NCBI GenBank assembly: GCA_963575745.1
Contig: CAUYUJ010014360.1
Coordinates: 850,272 to 914,271 of the forward strand
DNA: 64,000 nt
Source of the DNA: Prorocentrum cordatum
Taxonomy: Eukaryota > Sar > Dinophyceae > Prorocentrales > Prorocentraceae
Direction: 5' to 3'
The translations under genes were made by a program, and so were the position numbers. A model generated the notes under the pieces. That model saw only the letters and a list, made by a program, of their open reading frames with translations. It did not search any database and was not told the DNA's origin. This document shows positions 9,700 through 19,234 of the stretch, piece after piece. Every line of letters starts with the position of its first letter. Position 1 is the stretch's first letter.

Positions 9700-10795
9700 T
9701 CCGAGGAAGGGGGGAAGGGAGGAGGGGGGGAAGGAGACGGAGAGGGGGGAGGAAAGATCGAGAGAGTCGACCATCCAAGATCGAGTTTTTTCTGTAGGCT
9801 TGTGCCCGTTTTGGACCTCCAGGCGGCTTCCGGAAGCTTAGATTTCTTCTGCCTGCGGGGACCTCTGGAGGCGCCTGGAGACCTGCGGGGCAGGAGCAGG
9901 ACAAGGATGAAGGAGGGGGTGGAAGAAGGGAAGGACCAGGAGGAGGGTAGAGAAAGAGGAGGCGAAGGATGAAGGAGGAGGAGGAGAGGAAGGAGGAGGA
10001 GAAGGAAGAGGGTGGAGCAGGGGGGGGGGGGGGAGGGAAGGGGGGGAGAGGGTGAGGCAGGAGGTGGAGGAGGAGCAAGGACAATAGGAGGAGGGAGCAA
10101 CAACACGAGGAGCACGCAGGAATAAGGAAGAGGAATGAGAGGAGCGTAGGAGGGAGAATGAGGAAGAGGAGAGGAGGAGGCGGAGGAGGAGGAGGAGGAG
10201 GAGGAGCAGCAGCGTGGGGCTGCTGGCCCCCCCGGCGTGGAGCGCGAAGGCGCCGCAGCCAGCCGCCTCGCGGCCCAAGTAAGGGGGCCGAGCTGCTCTT
10301 CAGCGGGTCGGCGCGGGGCAGCGCGGACATCAAGCCGCGGCCAGCGCGTGTGTCCACGGCGCGGGGCGCGAGGGGGGAGAGGGCGGAGCAGGAGGTGGAG
10401 GAGGAGCAGGACCAGGAGGAGAGCACGCAGGAATAGGAAGAGGAAGGAAGGAGGAGGAGGAGAGGGAGGAGAGGGAGGAGTGAGGAGAAGGAGGGACGGA
10501 GAGGAGAGAGGAGGAGGGTAGGCGGGGGAGGCGGAAAGGAAGTGGTAGGAGGAGGAGGAGAGGGGCTGAGGAGGAGAGGAGGAGAGAGGAGGAAAGGGAG
10601 GGAAGGAGGGGGAGGGAGGGGAGGAGGAGGAGGATGGAGGAGGATGAGAAGGGAGGAGGGGGAGGAGGAGGAGGGAGGAGGAGGAGGAAGCGGAAGGAGG
10701 AAAGGAGGAGGAGGGGGAGGGAGAGGGGGAGAGGAGAGGAGGAGGAGGAGGAGGAGGGAGGCTGAGGAGGACGGCAGGAGGAGGCCTGCTAGGAC
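9700..10795. repeat. GGA-rich purine tract, ~1 kb
   Basis: Plus strand is dominated by GGA, GGGA and GAGG. It is interrupted at 10205-10375 by the left arm of a large inverted repeat. The Pro/Ser/Leu-rich minus-strand frame of 599 residues across it (9317-11116) is an artefact. Confidence 0.9.
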
Positions 10796-11035
10796 TTGCG
10801 GCGGCGTGTGGAGGAAACCGGTGGTTGGGGCTTGACTTTGGGGGGGTGGGGGAGGTGTGGGCGCCCACCCGGCGCCCCGCGGCCGGTGTGACACACGCGC
10901 CGGCCGCGGCGTGATGTCCGCGCAGCCCCGCGCCGACCCGCTGAAGGGCAGCTCGGCCCCCTTACCCGGGCCGCGAAGGGCGTGCTGGCTGCGGCGCCCT
11001 TCCGCGCTCCACGGGCCGGGGGGCCCAGCATCCCC
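10205..11035. repeat. Large inverted repeat with ~170-bp arms
   Basis: The arm at about 10205-10375 recurs in reverse complement at about 10868-11037. Shared pieces are GGGGGCCGAGCTGC, AGCGGGTCGGCGCGGGGC and the following GCGCGGACATCA. The spacer is GGA-rich and the right arm is followed by (TCC)n, so the symmetry continues into the microsatellites. Confidence 0.75.
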
Positions 11036-11043
11036 ATCGCGCT

Positions 11044-11214
11044 GCTCCCCTCCTCCTCCTCCTCCTCCTCCTCCTCCCTCCCCCCATCCCTCCCGTCCGT
11101 CCTCCCTCCTCCTCATTTTCCTCTCCTTTTCCTCCTTTTCCTCCTCCTCCTCCTACTTCCTCTTCCTCCTCCTCCTCCTCCTCCTCCTCCTCCTCCTCCT
11201 CCTCCTCCTACTCC
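11044..11214. repeat. (TCC)n microsatellite
   Basis: TCC array with CCC and TTT interruptions at the outer edge of the large inverted repeat. Confidence 0.95.
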
Positions 11215-11379
11215 TCAGTGCAGCATCGCGGAACATCACGACTGGAACCCTAGACACAACTTCCTGCGGCGTTGTTCGAGCTGGGTCGATCCCTGAGGGT
11301 CCTGGGGCCCGAGACCGGACGCAGGCACCCCATATCCGACTAAAAACATGCACCGCGCCCGGGTTTTTGAAAGGATGGG

Positions 11380-11487
11380 CTGGCCTGGCCTCCTGGCGAA
11401 GCTCTCGGAGTTGTCGTCGATCACGTCGATCACCAGGATGAAGCTCATGGTGCCCATGGACACGATCATGGCGGCCAGAATCCGGCC
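11380..11487 (-). CDS. Downstream exon of multi-pass membrane protein (sixth helix)
   Basis: On the minus strand GRILAAMIVSMGTMSFILVI followed by DVIDDNSESFARRPGQPI forms a hydrophobic helix with an acidic flank. It follows a CAG acceptor-like trinucleotide at about 11488. It fits as the next exon after the five-helix exon at 12050-12712, same strand, with an intron of about 560 nt. The downstream edge is uncertain; the frame runs to a stop at 11236 but loses natural composition after about residue 40. Family unknown. Confidence 0.45.
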
Positions 11488-11559
11488 CTGCATGGTGTCT
11501 GGACCGGCCCCTATGGACTGAAGCACGGGCGACGCACGGGGAGGCAAAGCCACAGTCAC

Positions 11560-12045
11560 GGCGGGATTCGGCTCCGCTGCCCAGCCTCAGAAGAAGTACT
11601 GGTGCCGCTGCGGCTACAGTGCCCCTGCCTCGTTTTCGCTGGCGTGGAGCTCCCGGGAGGCGCTCGTTGCCACCGCTGGATTCGCCCCGACATTCTGATC
11701 AGAACGCACCCCAGGAGAGGTCCAGAAAGTAAGGCTATCGGCGGCACTTCGTGGTTTCCCTACCCCCCGCCCCCCGCTATCGAGTCCCCGTCCTCCTGCA
11801 GGGATTGCCAGATTTGTTCATGGTCTAAGGTGTCTCCAGCTAGTCGCGCCATTTTGGAAGTTCTGGGGCCCCCTGGGCATCACGATGTGTGCTCTGGAGG
11901 CCGTGGGTGTCTCTCCAGCAAGCCTGGGGAGTCCTTGGGCCGAAACCACATCTGACAACACCCGACTCCACTGTGGACGGTGCAAGAAGGGGAGAATATG
12001 AAGCAGCGGCAACGGCGGCAAGTGCAACCGACACTGTGGCTTTGG
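11560..12045. other. Putative intron between membrane-protein exons
   Basis: No coding pattern on either strand. It lies between the two exons. The upstream exon ends near 12055 with CGGGGTAGCCC in minus sense; exact donor and phase are not resolved. Confidence 0.4.
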
Positions 12046-12049
12046 GCTA

Positions 12050-12712
12050 CCCCGAGATGCATACATCAGCCCGCGAGTCGCGAAGAGAACGCACCATGCG
12101 AACATCATGCCAAACACGCTCTGGGAGACTGCTACCACTTTGACACGCCACGTCGCGTGAGCGTCTCCGTGACCGTTGTGATGGCTGCCCATTACAAACA
12201 TCATCACGTAGGTCACTATTGCAAAACAGCAGCCCGCCAAGAGAATGCAAATAGGCGCTGGCTGTTCGTGCACCTCGTGATCGATGCCCTCTTTGTTCGG
12301 CAAGGTTCCGGTGATGACGAAGCGCAGGGCCTGTACCATCAGAAAGGAGATCGAGAGGCTCGCAATGTCGTTTTCTGCCTCCTCAACGTGCTCCTTGAAC
12401 ATGGTCTCTCCCTCAGACTCCACGCCGTCGGCCATAACCGCAAGGCCACGTATCCAGCCGAACAGTTGAAAGAGAAGGACAAGAAATACCGTGTTGATCA
12501 CTACGGCAAGCAAGACCAACGCCGGGCTCCCGCTGAACAGGTGCATGTGCTGCAGGGTGCCGCCGGCGTTGATGGCCGCAAACCCCGTCATGTGTGCCAG
12601 CAGGGTTGCCCAACACGTCAACCATCTCTCCACCCTGTGGCGCGCCCATGGCGCCTTCTCCACGAAAACCTCCGCACCGTCATCGTGTGTGACGACGTTC
12701 TTCTTCTCGTCG
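12050..12712 (-). CDS. Exon of multi-pass membrane protein, 5' side lost in assembly gap
   Basis: About 220 residues on the minus strand with natural composition and five hydrophobic helices in order: LTCWATLLAHMTGFAAINAG; LVLLAVVINTVFLVLLFQLF; SISFLMVQALRFVITG; ICILLAGCCFAIVTYVMMFV; VVAVSQSVFGMMFAWCVLFA. An acidic segment (ESEGETMFKEHVEEAENDIA) separates helices 2 and 3, and a His-rich loop (GSHHNGHGDAHATW) follows helix 4. The N-terminal side (DEKKNVVTHDDG) runs into the 100-N gap, so the start is unseen. A further helix is in the exon at 11380-11487. I do not recognise the family; a polytopic protein of unknown function is all that can be said. Confidence 0.6.
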
Positions 12713-12812
12713 NNNNNNNNNNNNNNNNNNNNNNNNNNNNNNNNNNNNNNNNNNNNNNNNNNNNNNNNNNNNNNNNNNNNNNNNNNNNNNNNNNNNNNNN
12801 NNNNNNNNNNNN
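12713..12812. other. Assembly gap (100 N)
   Basis: Exactly 100 N, the usual placeholder for a gap of unknown size. It cuts the membrane-protein gene. Confidence 0.99.
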
Positions 12813-13164
12813 GGCATCGCGCACCCCTCGCACCTCGCGAGCCGCGCCACCAGACAATTTTCGAGCAGCGTCTTCCACCAAACCGGCGACGGGAGGGGGG
12901 ACCTCCCCAGACCGACGACGATAGCGGCGGCGACGACACGACAGAGAGGACGGACCGCGCGGCGCGACCTCCGAAACGGTGAACCCACGGAGGGCCCCCC
13001 GGGATCGAACGGAGGGCTGCGCACCACGCGACCCCTTGGGTAGGGGACCCCGCTTCGTGGGCCGTCCCAGGAGCGGGGGCTTGAGGACCGAGGGAACGGT
13101 GCTGCACCAGGGGGCACAGTGGCCCGACAACCCGCTTACGGAGGTGCCCTTTCTGGGGCGACAT

Positions 13165-13165
<1 letters not shown>
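12813..13165. other. Sequence beyond the gap, no exon identified
   Basis: The minus frames are Arg/Ser/Gly/Pro-rich. An upstream exon of the membrane protein may lie here or in the gap but cannot be recognised. Confidence 0.4.

Positions 13166-13166
<1 letters not shown>

Positions 13167-13252
<86 letters not shown>
13167..13252. repeat. (CA)n(TA)n compound microsatellite
   Basis: About 24 CA units pass directly into about 18 TA units. Confidence 0.98.
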
Positions 13253-13255
<3 letters not shown>

Positions 13256-13259
13256 GGTA

Positions 13260-13805
13260 GCAGCCTCGCACGCAGCGACGGGGTGCCGAAAGGGCAACGG
13301 TGAGAACTAGTGCGAACGACGGGCGGGCCCGCAACATCGCTTAGGATGCAAACCTGCCGGTATCAACCATTGGGGCGTAGATGCCAGGGAGGGTACACGG
13401 AAGACCATGGACTCACCACGGCTGCATGAGAAGTGGAGAACGCCATAAGCCGTCCGGGCGTGGACAGCGTGGAGAAGAATGCACAACCGTGGGGCTGCCC
13501 GCATGGCGGCATGAGGAAAGCGAGCGAACAACTGGCGAACGACCGTGGACGCAGGAAGAGACAGACGGGGGAGGGCCCCGAGGCAGGCACGAGGAAAGAA
13601 AAAAGCGAAGGCGGCCAGGCAAGTGACGAGTGCTAGGCACAAAGGCCGGAACTGGCGCGGGCCTAGCGCCGAAAAAAACGGCAGCCCCGGGCCTAGCGCC
13701 GAGCCTGCACACTGGACAGGTGCCGACTGGACATGGAGGGGCCATGCCTACTGACGCCTCCCCTCCATGGCCCATCGGCAACATGTCACCGAGCCTGGCA
13801 CCATG
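13260..13805. other. No gene recognised
   Basis: Mixed GC-rich sequence. A short direct repeat (GGGCCTAGCGCCGA) occurs at about 13657 and 13690. Confidence 0.45.
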
Positions 13806-13808
13806 AGA

Positions 13809-13845
13809 CACACACACACACACACATTCACACACACACACACAC
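13809..13845. repeat. (CA)n microsatellite
   Basis: Interrupted CACACA run with one CACATTCACA break. Confidence 0.95.
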
Positions 13846-13849
13846 CGGC

Positions 13850-14335
13850 AATACTTCTTGAGACGTCTCAACGTACTGCGCGAGAACGGGCCAGTGCCAA
13901 GCTCCCTGGCGACCCCTTGGGAGGCACACGTGCCATGCGCGACGACCAGTCTGGGCGAGTATGAGCATGACGAAGTCCGAGACTGGGTAAATTTGAAGTA
14001 CAAGTCCGTCTTCAAGTAAACAGTAAGCGGCTCTGAGTATGAATGACCTACGTGTGGGCTGGACTGGGCAAGTATTAGTGCGATCGAGTATGCGTGTTAG
14101 TGAATATGTGAGTGAATGGCCTGGGTTTAAGTGGATCTGACGACGAGAGGTTGAAGGAGGCGAAACGGAGGCGCCAATCTAATAGCAACAACCCACTTGA
14201 GATATGGAGACGAACAAGCCTGGCGAATAAACTGATCAAACGCATTCGTAAGCAGCGGAACATGGGTACTTGTTATATACAGCGCCCCACGCACCCCGCG
14301 AGGCGAGAGAGGACAGGGTCGCTCCGAGTCAATGG
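13850..14335. other. No gene recognised
   Basis: Less GC-rich sequence with short GTGAGT/GAGTAT repeats around 13960-14130. No motif-bearing frame. Confidence 0.4.
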
Positions 14336-14500
14336 GAGAGAGAAAGAGAGAGTAGACATAACGAGACATATATAATATATATATAACCAACAAATAAACA
14401 AAAAAAAACGAGAGGGAGAGCGAGAGAGAAAGATAGTGGGAGTGTATGAAAGAGAAATGGAGGCAAATGCAACAAAACGAGAGAGACAGAGAGAGCTCAT
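14336..14500. repeat. GA-rich and TA-rich low-complexity tract
   Basis: GAGAGA runs with a short ATATATAT and an A8 run; the source of Leu/Ser-rich minus-strand frames. Confidence 0.85.
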
Positions 14501-15325
14501 TGAACCGATGAGGACGTCGCAGCCGTCGGTCAAGCCCGTGGGTTCGTTGGGCCTCTGACCACGGAAGGTGACGAAGCTGACACGAGCCACCAGTCCCTCC
14601 TCCGTTCCCCATCTCTTTGGGGGATAATGCTGGGCCCGCGCAGCCGCGCCCCGCAGGCGCCGATTGCCCCCCCCCCCCCCCACGACCTCCGATTCAGCAC
14701 TGGACGTGACGCTACTCGTAAGCGGAGGAGCTCGGGGCGATTCGAAATCGTCGAGAAACCTAGGAATGGAAGCGCGCCTGCGCTTCGACGGTCCAGCACC
14801 TAGGTTCGTGTTGGCTCCGCATGTTTACGACACCTGGGGTGTTAGACGCTTGGACTCTTCCCGCTCCCGCAGCGACGCACCCCGGGCAAACAAAGCACAA
14901 TTAGGAATTCTCGAACTGCGGAATTCTTGGAAAGACGCGCCAGATGGTGCGTCAACCGTCAATTCGAAGCAAACCCAATCGATGCGGCAGAAGGCCCACT
15001 GACATACGAACATTACGTGGCACCGAGCGTGAATGCAAGCTGGCGTGTCGCCTCAGGGCATGACTCGGACGCAATATCCCGGAACCAATTCCGTGACTGC
15101 GGGCGGTCAAGTAGTCGCAAGGCCCTCCTGCTCCGGACGCGGCAGATGAAGGCGTTCTTTGTCACCGCAATGTCCTTGCATCGTGAATGCATCATGCAAC
15201 GCGTACTCAAAAGGAAAGTACTTGCTCTGCGAGTTTGGCTCCCGCCTCCCACCTTCCGCCCCCCCTCCCCCGCCCACACCACCCACCCTAGCCCCTCGTG
15301 AACCCCAAAGTCGGCGGCGAGCCAG
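14500..15325. other. No gene recognised
   Basis: Includes a C run at 14668-14681. Frames up to 124 residues on plus and 89 on minus lack motifs. Confidence 0.4.
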
Positions 15326-15330
15326 GGGGG

Positions 15331-15480
15331 GAAGTGAGAAGGAGAAGGCCCTCTCAGAAGGCGGCGGGGCTTCTCCGAAGCCCTCGGGCCTTCTAAGAAG
15401 CTGTTCGCGTTTTCGGGGAAGGTTTAGAAAACTTCTCAGAAATCCGGAAGACGTTCGAGCCTTCCGAGCAGGCCCGCCCC
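15331..15480. repeat. Cluster of CTTCTCAGAAGG-type palindromes
   Basis: Repeated GAAGGC, CTTCTC, CTTCTCAGAA and CCTTCTAAGAAG words can pair as small hairpins. Related clusters lie at 34886-34950 and 57958-58085. Confidence 0.65.
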
Positions 15481-15484
15481 CTCT

Positions 15485-15945
15485 CGGCCGCCTGGTTTAT
15501 CGTTCATAGTTTGGCTCTACGGCGTCCGCTCGGGACGATCAGGGCACCCCCGGAACGCCCTCGGCGAGGCGCAGCTGCTGGAACAGCATCCCGAGGCCGG
15601 AGCACCGCCGAGAACCGACGACGACGCCCGAAAACCACTTCCCCCCTCACTTGCCCCCCGGGGGCGCCGCCGACAAAGTGGTCCTCATCCCAGCGTCTTG
15701 ACCTTACGCGTCTGGAACCAGCCGTGTGGGTAAGGACTCGTCTGGCTCTGCTTCGGGGGGCCCTCCGCCGAAACCCTTGCGTGCAGGACAGGGGCGGCTG
15801 TCAACACCCCAGGAGGGGAGGCCGACTCTAGAGGAAAGGGAAGCGTGCAGTGCACGTGCACACTTCCCAGAGATCCGACGCTCCCAAACAGTTAGAGCGG
15901 CGGGCTTTTAGCCGCTTCCGGCCTCCAGGGGCCATCGCCAGGCCT
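15485..15945. other. No gene recognised
   Basis: GC-rich; plus-strand frames of about 100 residues (15511-15831) are Arg/Pro-rich without motifs. Confidence 0.4.
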
Positions 15946-15949
15946 CTGG

Positions 15950-16250
15950 ACCGTCAGAAAACGACTTAGGACAAAAAGCCAGCCCTGGAGGTTCTCTTGG
16001 GGCCTCTCTTTGGGCCTCTTTGGGGCCTCGTGGGGCCCGGGGGGGGCCTCTGGGGGGCCCTCTTGGGAGCCTCTTGGGCCTCCTGAGGGCCTCTTGGGGT
16101 GGAAGGCTCGAATTGTCGGTTCGTGTTCCCCCTCTTGGGCACCTCTTGGGGCCATCTTGGGGCACTCTTGGGCGATCTTGGGAAGTGGTCCAGACCCCTG
16201 GGGCCCACGCCTCGAAAAAACTGGAGCGGCGGGATGTCCGGGTACTGGCG
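15950..16250. repeat. CCAAGAGG-motif array, copy 1
   Basis: Dense copies of CCTCTTGGG (CCCAAGAGG on the other strand) about every 10-15 bp, with the internal marker CTCGAATTGTCGGTTCG at about 16107. Same repeat class as 17060-17620, 17880-18440, 25080-25570, 49680-49790 and 50240-50340. Confidence 0.75.
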
Positions 16251-16373
16251 GCCGCCCCAGAGGTGCAGGAAGCGGGCGGCGGTGGCACGCTCGGCAGCAC
16301 CCAAGGGGGTCGAGGTGTCCCGGAGGCGCAGGGGCCCCCAACAGAGGCCATCCAAAGCAGGGCGAACGCATCC

Positions 16374-16446
16374 TCCTCCTCCTCCTCCTCCTCCTCCTCC
16401 TCCTCCTCCTCCTCCTCCTCCTCCTGCTCCTCCTCCTCCTCCTCCT
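16374..16446. repeat. (TCC)n microsatellite
   Basis: About 24 TCC units with one TGC interruption. Confidence 0.98.
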
Positions 16447-16528
16447 AGGGGAGAGGGACGAAGAGGGGAAGAGAGAGAGAAGACGAAACGAATGGGAGGT
16501 GTGGTCCGGTAAGGAGGAGGAAAGCAGG

Positions 16529-16648
16529 GGTCGACCTAAATAGTGTGTTTCGTTGTCATGCCGTTTTCGTTGTCTAGAGTTCGCCTTTGCTTCAAACATC
16601 GAAACGAAAACGGCCCACGGGATCGCCAAAGCACTGTTTAGGTCGACT
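16529..16648. mobile_element. Small foldback element with inverted arms
   Basis: The left arm from 16529 reads GGTCGACCTAAATAGTGTGT and then GCCGTTTTCGTT. The right arm, in reverse complement from 16648, reads AGTCGACCTAAACAGTGC and then GCCGTTTTCGTT. The arms are about 45 bp and the loop about 25 bp. A MITE-like foldback is the likeliest reading. Confidence 0.6.
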
Positions 16649-16659
16649 CCTGGAGGAAA

Positions 16660-17055
16660 GAGGCGGAGAAGAAGACGAAAGAAGAGAAGGGGATGAAAGC
16701 AAATGGCCTTCTTTTTCAAAGGAGTATACCTACCTGAGGCTAATTGTGAAACAAACTCTCCTTCTGGTAAACAACCAAGAAGTCTAGAAAGCATATGTCC
16801 ATGTCCGCCACATCTTCGCGAGACGAACGACGCACGCAAACGCGATAGAGGGATGGCACACGCCGTGAACGATTGATAACAAGCTCTCTCTCACACAAAG
16901 ATTATCCGCCGCCGCGGTGTGCTTCAAATCCTTCGGAACTGCTTTCTGTGTGGCGGAAAATGCTTACTGGGAATTCTGCCACGGTGCATTCAGCATGTAG
17001 TGGAATGCCTCATGGATGGCAAAGTGAGCGGAATGAGGATTGCTGACGGCCGGGA
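16660..17055. other. No gene recognised
   Basis: AT-richer than its surroundings, non-repetitive, no motif-bearing frame. Confidence 0.4.
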
Positions 17056-17059
17056 CCAC

Positions 17060-17620
17060 CTATTTGCGGGAAAATCTTGGACGCTCTTGGGCCCTCCTGG
17101 CGCTTGCCACGTGGGCCTTCAGGAGCCAAACACGCCGAAGCTCATCATCTGCAGCCCAAAGGGATTCCTGGAGCTCTCTTGGGGGCGTCTTGGGCTGTCT
17201 TGGAGACCCTGGGGGCCAGCACAGGAGGCACAAGATGTTCGCATACGTTCCACTTGGTCTGAACGTCCAAGACGGCCCAAGGGGGGGTCCAAGACCCACC
17301 CAGAGGGCCTCCGAGGCCCCCAAGCGGGCCCAAGAGGCTCCCAGGAAACCACCAGAAGGGCCCAAGAGGGGGAGCTCGAACTGCCGTTTGGAGCCCTCCT
17401 GCCTATGCGCCGTGTAGGCGCCTGGCTGCGTGCGTGCGTGCATGCCCCAAGATGGCCCATGAGACAGCCAGCCGGCCCCCAGAGGCCCCCAGAGGCCCTC
17501 AAGAGGCCCTCAGATGCCACAAACAGGCGCCCAGGAAGGCCTCGAGAGGTCGTAGAGGCCTCCAAGAGACCCCATAAGCAGGCCCAAGTTGCATCCAAGA
17601 GGCACCCAAGAAGCCTCTTC
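17060..17620. repeat. CCAAGAGG-motif array, copy 2
   Basis: Starts with CTCTTGGG copies and changes to CCCAAGAGG orientation after about 17290. The marker GAGCTCGAACTGCCG at about 17375 corresponds to the marker in copy 1. Confidence 0.7.
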
Positions 17621-17879
17621 TCCACGACCCAGGCACGGTGGCAATATGAGCCGAAGGCCGCTAGATCCGCCGCCCCCGGGGCCTGTCAGAAGAGCGGTTG
17701 GCGTCTCGGAAATACTGTTTGCGCTCGTCCCTTCGCGAAAAAAACACGCCGACCCATTGGGGTTCATGGACGTGTGAAATGCTTGCCGCTCCCCAAAACC
17801 ATCCCCCAGGAGGCCAGTCCGGTCGATTCGGAGGGGGAAGGGGAGGGTCCCCCGGGATCCGGGTGAACGTATCTTGGAG

Positions 17880-18440
17880 GGCAGAGGGCCCCAAAACAGC
17901 TCTAGAGGGCCCCAAGAAGCCCCTGGGGCGGCCCACGAGGGCCACGATCGAAAACGCCCACGCTGGCCTCCAGACGGCCCAAAAGGCCAAGAAGCCCTCA
18001 AGAGGGCCTCCACAAGCAAAATAGTGCAATTCTCATTGGAAAACGTGCACTTTTCGCACATTCGCCCCTTGGGCGTTCACAACGTCCCAGACGGCCCAAG
18101 AAGCTTTCAAGTTCGCCCCAAGACGGGCCAAGAACTTCCCAAGAGGGTTCCAAGACGACCCTAGAGGGTCCCAAGACGGCCCAAGAATCCCCCAAGACGG
18201 CCCAGGAGGGACCCAAGGCAGCCCCAAGAGGGGGCCCAGAGGGGGAACCCGAACGGACATTTCGAGTCATCCACCCCAAGACGCCTCCTGGTTGCCACAA
18301 GGAGCCCCCAACAGGCCCCCAGGGAGCCCCCAGATGGCCGCAGAAAGCCCCCAAGAGGCCCCCAGGAGGCTCCCAAGAGGTTCAACAACTACCTCCAAGA
18401 CGCCCCCGATACGCCTCCCACGAGACCCCATCAGCCATCC
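17880..18440. repeat. CCAAGAGG-motif array, copy 3
   Basis: Dense GGCCCAAGA, CCAAGACGG and CCAAGAGG words, with the marker GGGGAACCCGAACGGACATT at about 18243. A 108-residue frame across it is not meaningful. Confidence 0.7.
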
Positions 18441-18490
18441 CAGACCCGAAGGCCATTCAATGATCATTCGTCGGGTGTTTTGACAGACGC
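18383..18490. repeat. Left copy of a duplicated segment
   Basis: Shares CTCCAAGACGCCCCCGA, GCCTCCCA, CCCCATCAGCCATCC and ATGATCATTCGTCGGGTGT with 20577-20720. The right copy contains about 30 extra bp. Confidence 0.8.
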
Positions 18491-18995
18491 TTTCCGTCTG
18501 TATCTGTGTTTTCTCGCCCGTTTCCCCAGGCGTGCCCATTACCCTGTGACGTATTCAAACCATGTACATCAAGTGACAAGAGGAATTGTCCCAGACTTGC
18601 CAGAACAATGACAGTGCAGGCGCAGTTATATGATGCGCAAGCTACACGGGATGCGCCCACGTGGCAGGGTTCACAGGACGGCAACAGAAGGACGAGGAGC
18701 GAGGGCCCAGGCTTGAGGAGGACATGGGGGCGGTAACGAAAGGCAGGAGAAGGTCGCGCGGGGGGCCGAACCGTCAGCGCGGCAGCAGCAGAGGGAAGGT
18801 AACAGGGGGCAGAGGACGACAACGACACTGACGGGAGGAGATCGAAGAGCGTTGTTTCTGTCGGTAGTACACTACAGATGCAGCGTTGCCTGCGCCATGT
18901 CGCCGCGGCGCTCGAAAAAAACCTGAAAACTGATTATACGTAGTGCAAGAACCGCGCTGGCGCCGCCGCAGCAACACGTGCCGGACATCCTCCGC
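18490..18995. other. No gene recognised
   Basis: Unique sequence between the duplicated segment and the TCC array; frames under 125 residues without motifs. Confidence 0.4.
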
Positions 18996-19001
18996 CCGTT
19001 C

Positions 19002-19092
19002 CTCCTCCTCCTCCTCCTCCTCCTCCTCCTCCACCTCCTCCTCCTCCTCCTCCTCCTCCTCCTCCTCCTCCTCCTCCTCCTCCTCCTCCACC
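19002..19092. repeat. (TCC)n microsatellite
   Basis: About 30 TCC units with two ACC interruptions. Confidence 0.97.
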
Positions 19093-19234
19093 TCGTCTCC
19101 CCCATCCTCCTCTTCCGCCACCTTATCCTCCTCGGCCTTTCCTCCTCCGCCGCCTCTGGACCCCTCAAAATCTATCCTGCACCCCTGCCGGGACTCTGAC
19201 GACCCCGGAACTCGAAACAACCCCCAGGTAACAG

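Noticed and set aside
9317-11116. A 599-residue minus-strand frame
   Set aside because: Pro/Ser/Leu-rich translation of GGA/TCC repeats; no natural composition.
13167-13252. CA/TA repeat as a promoter or origin
   Set aside because: A plain compound microsatellite; nothing supports a regulatory role.
15950-18440. CCAAGAGG arrays as a CRISPR-like array
   Set aside because: Spacing is irregular, the motif is only 8-9 bp, there are no unique equal-length spacers, and the context is eukaryotic.
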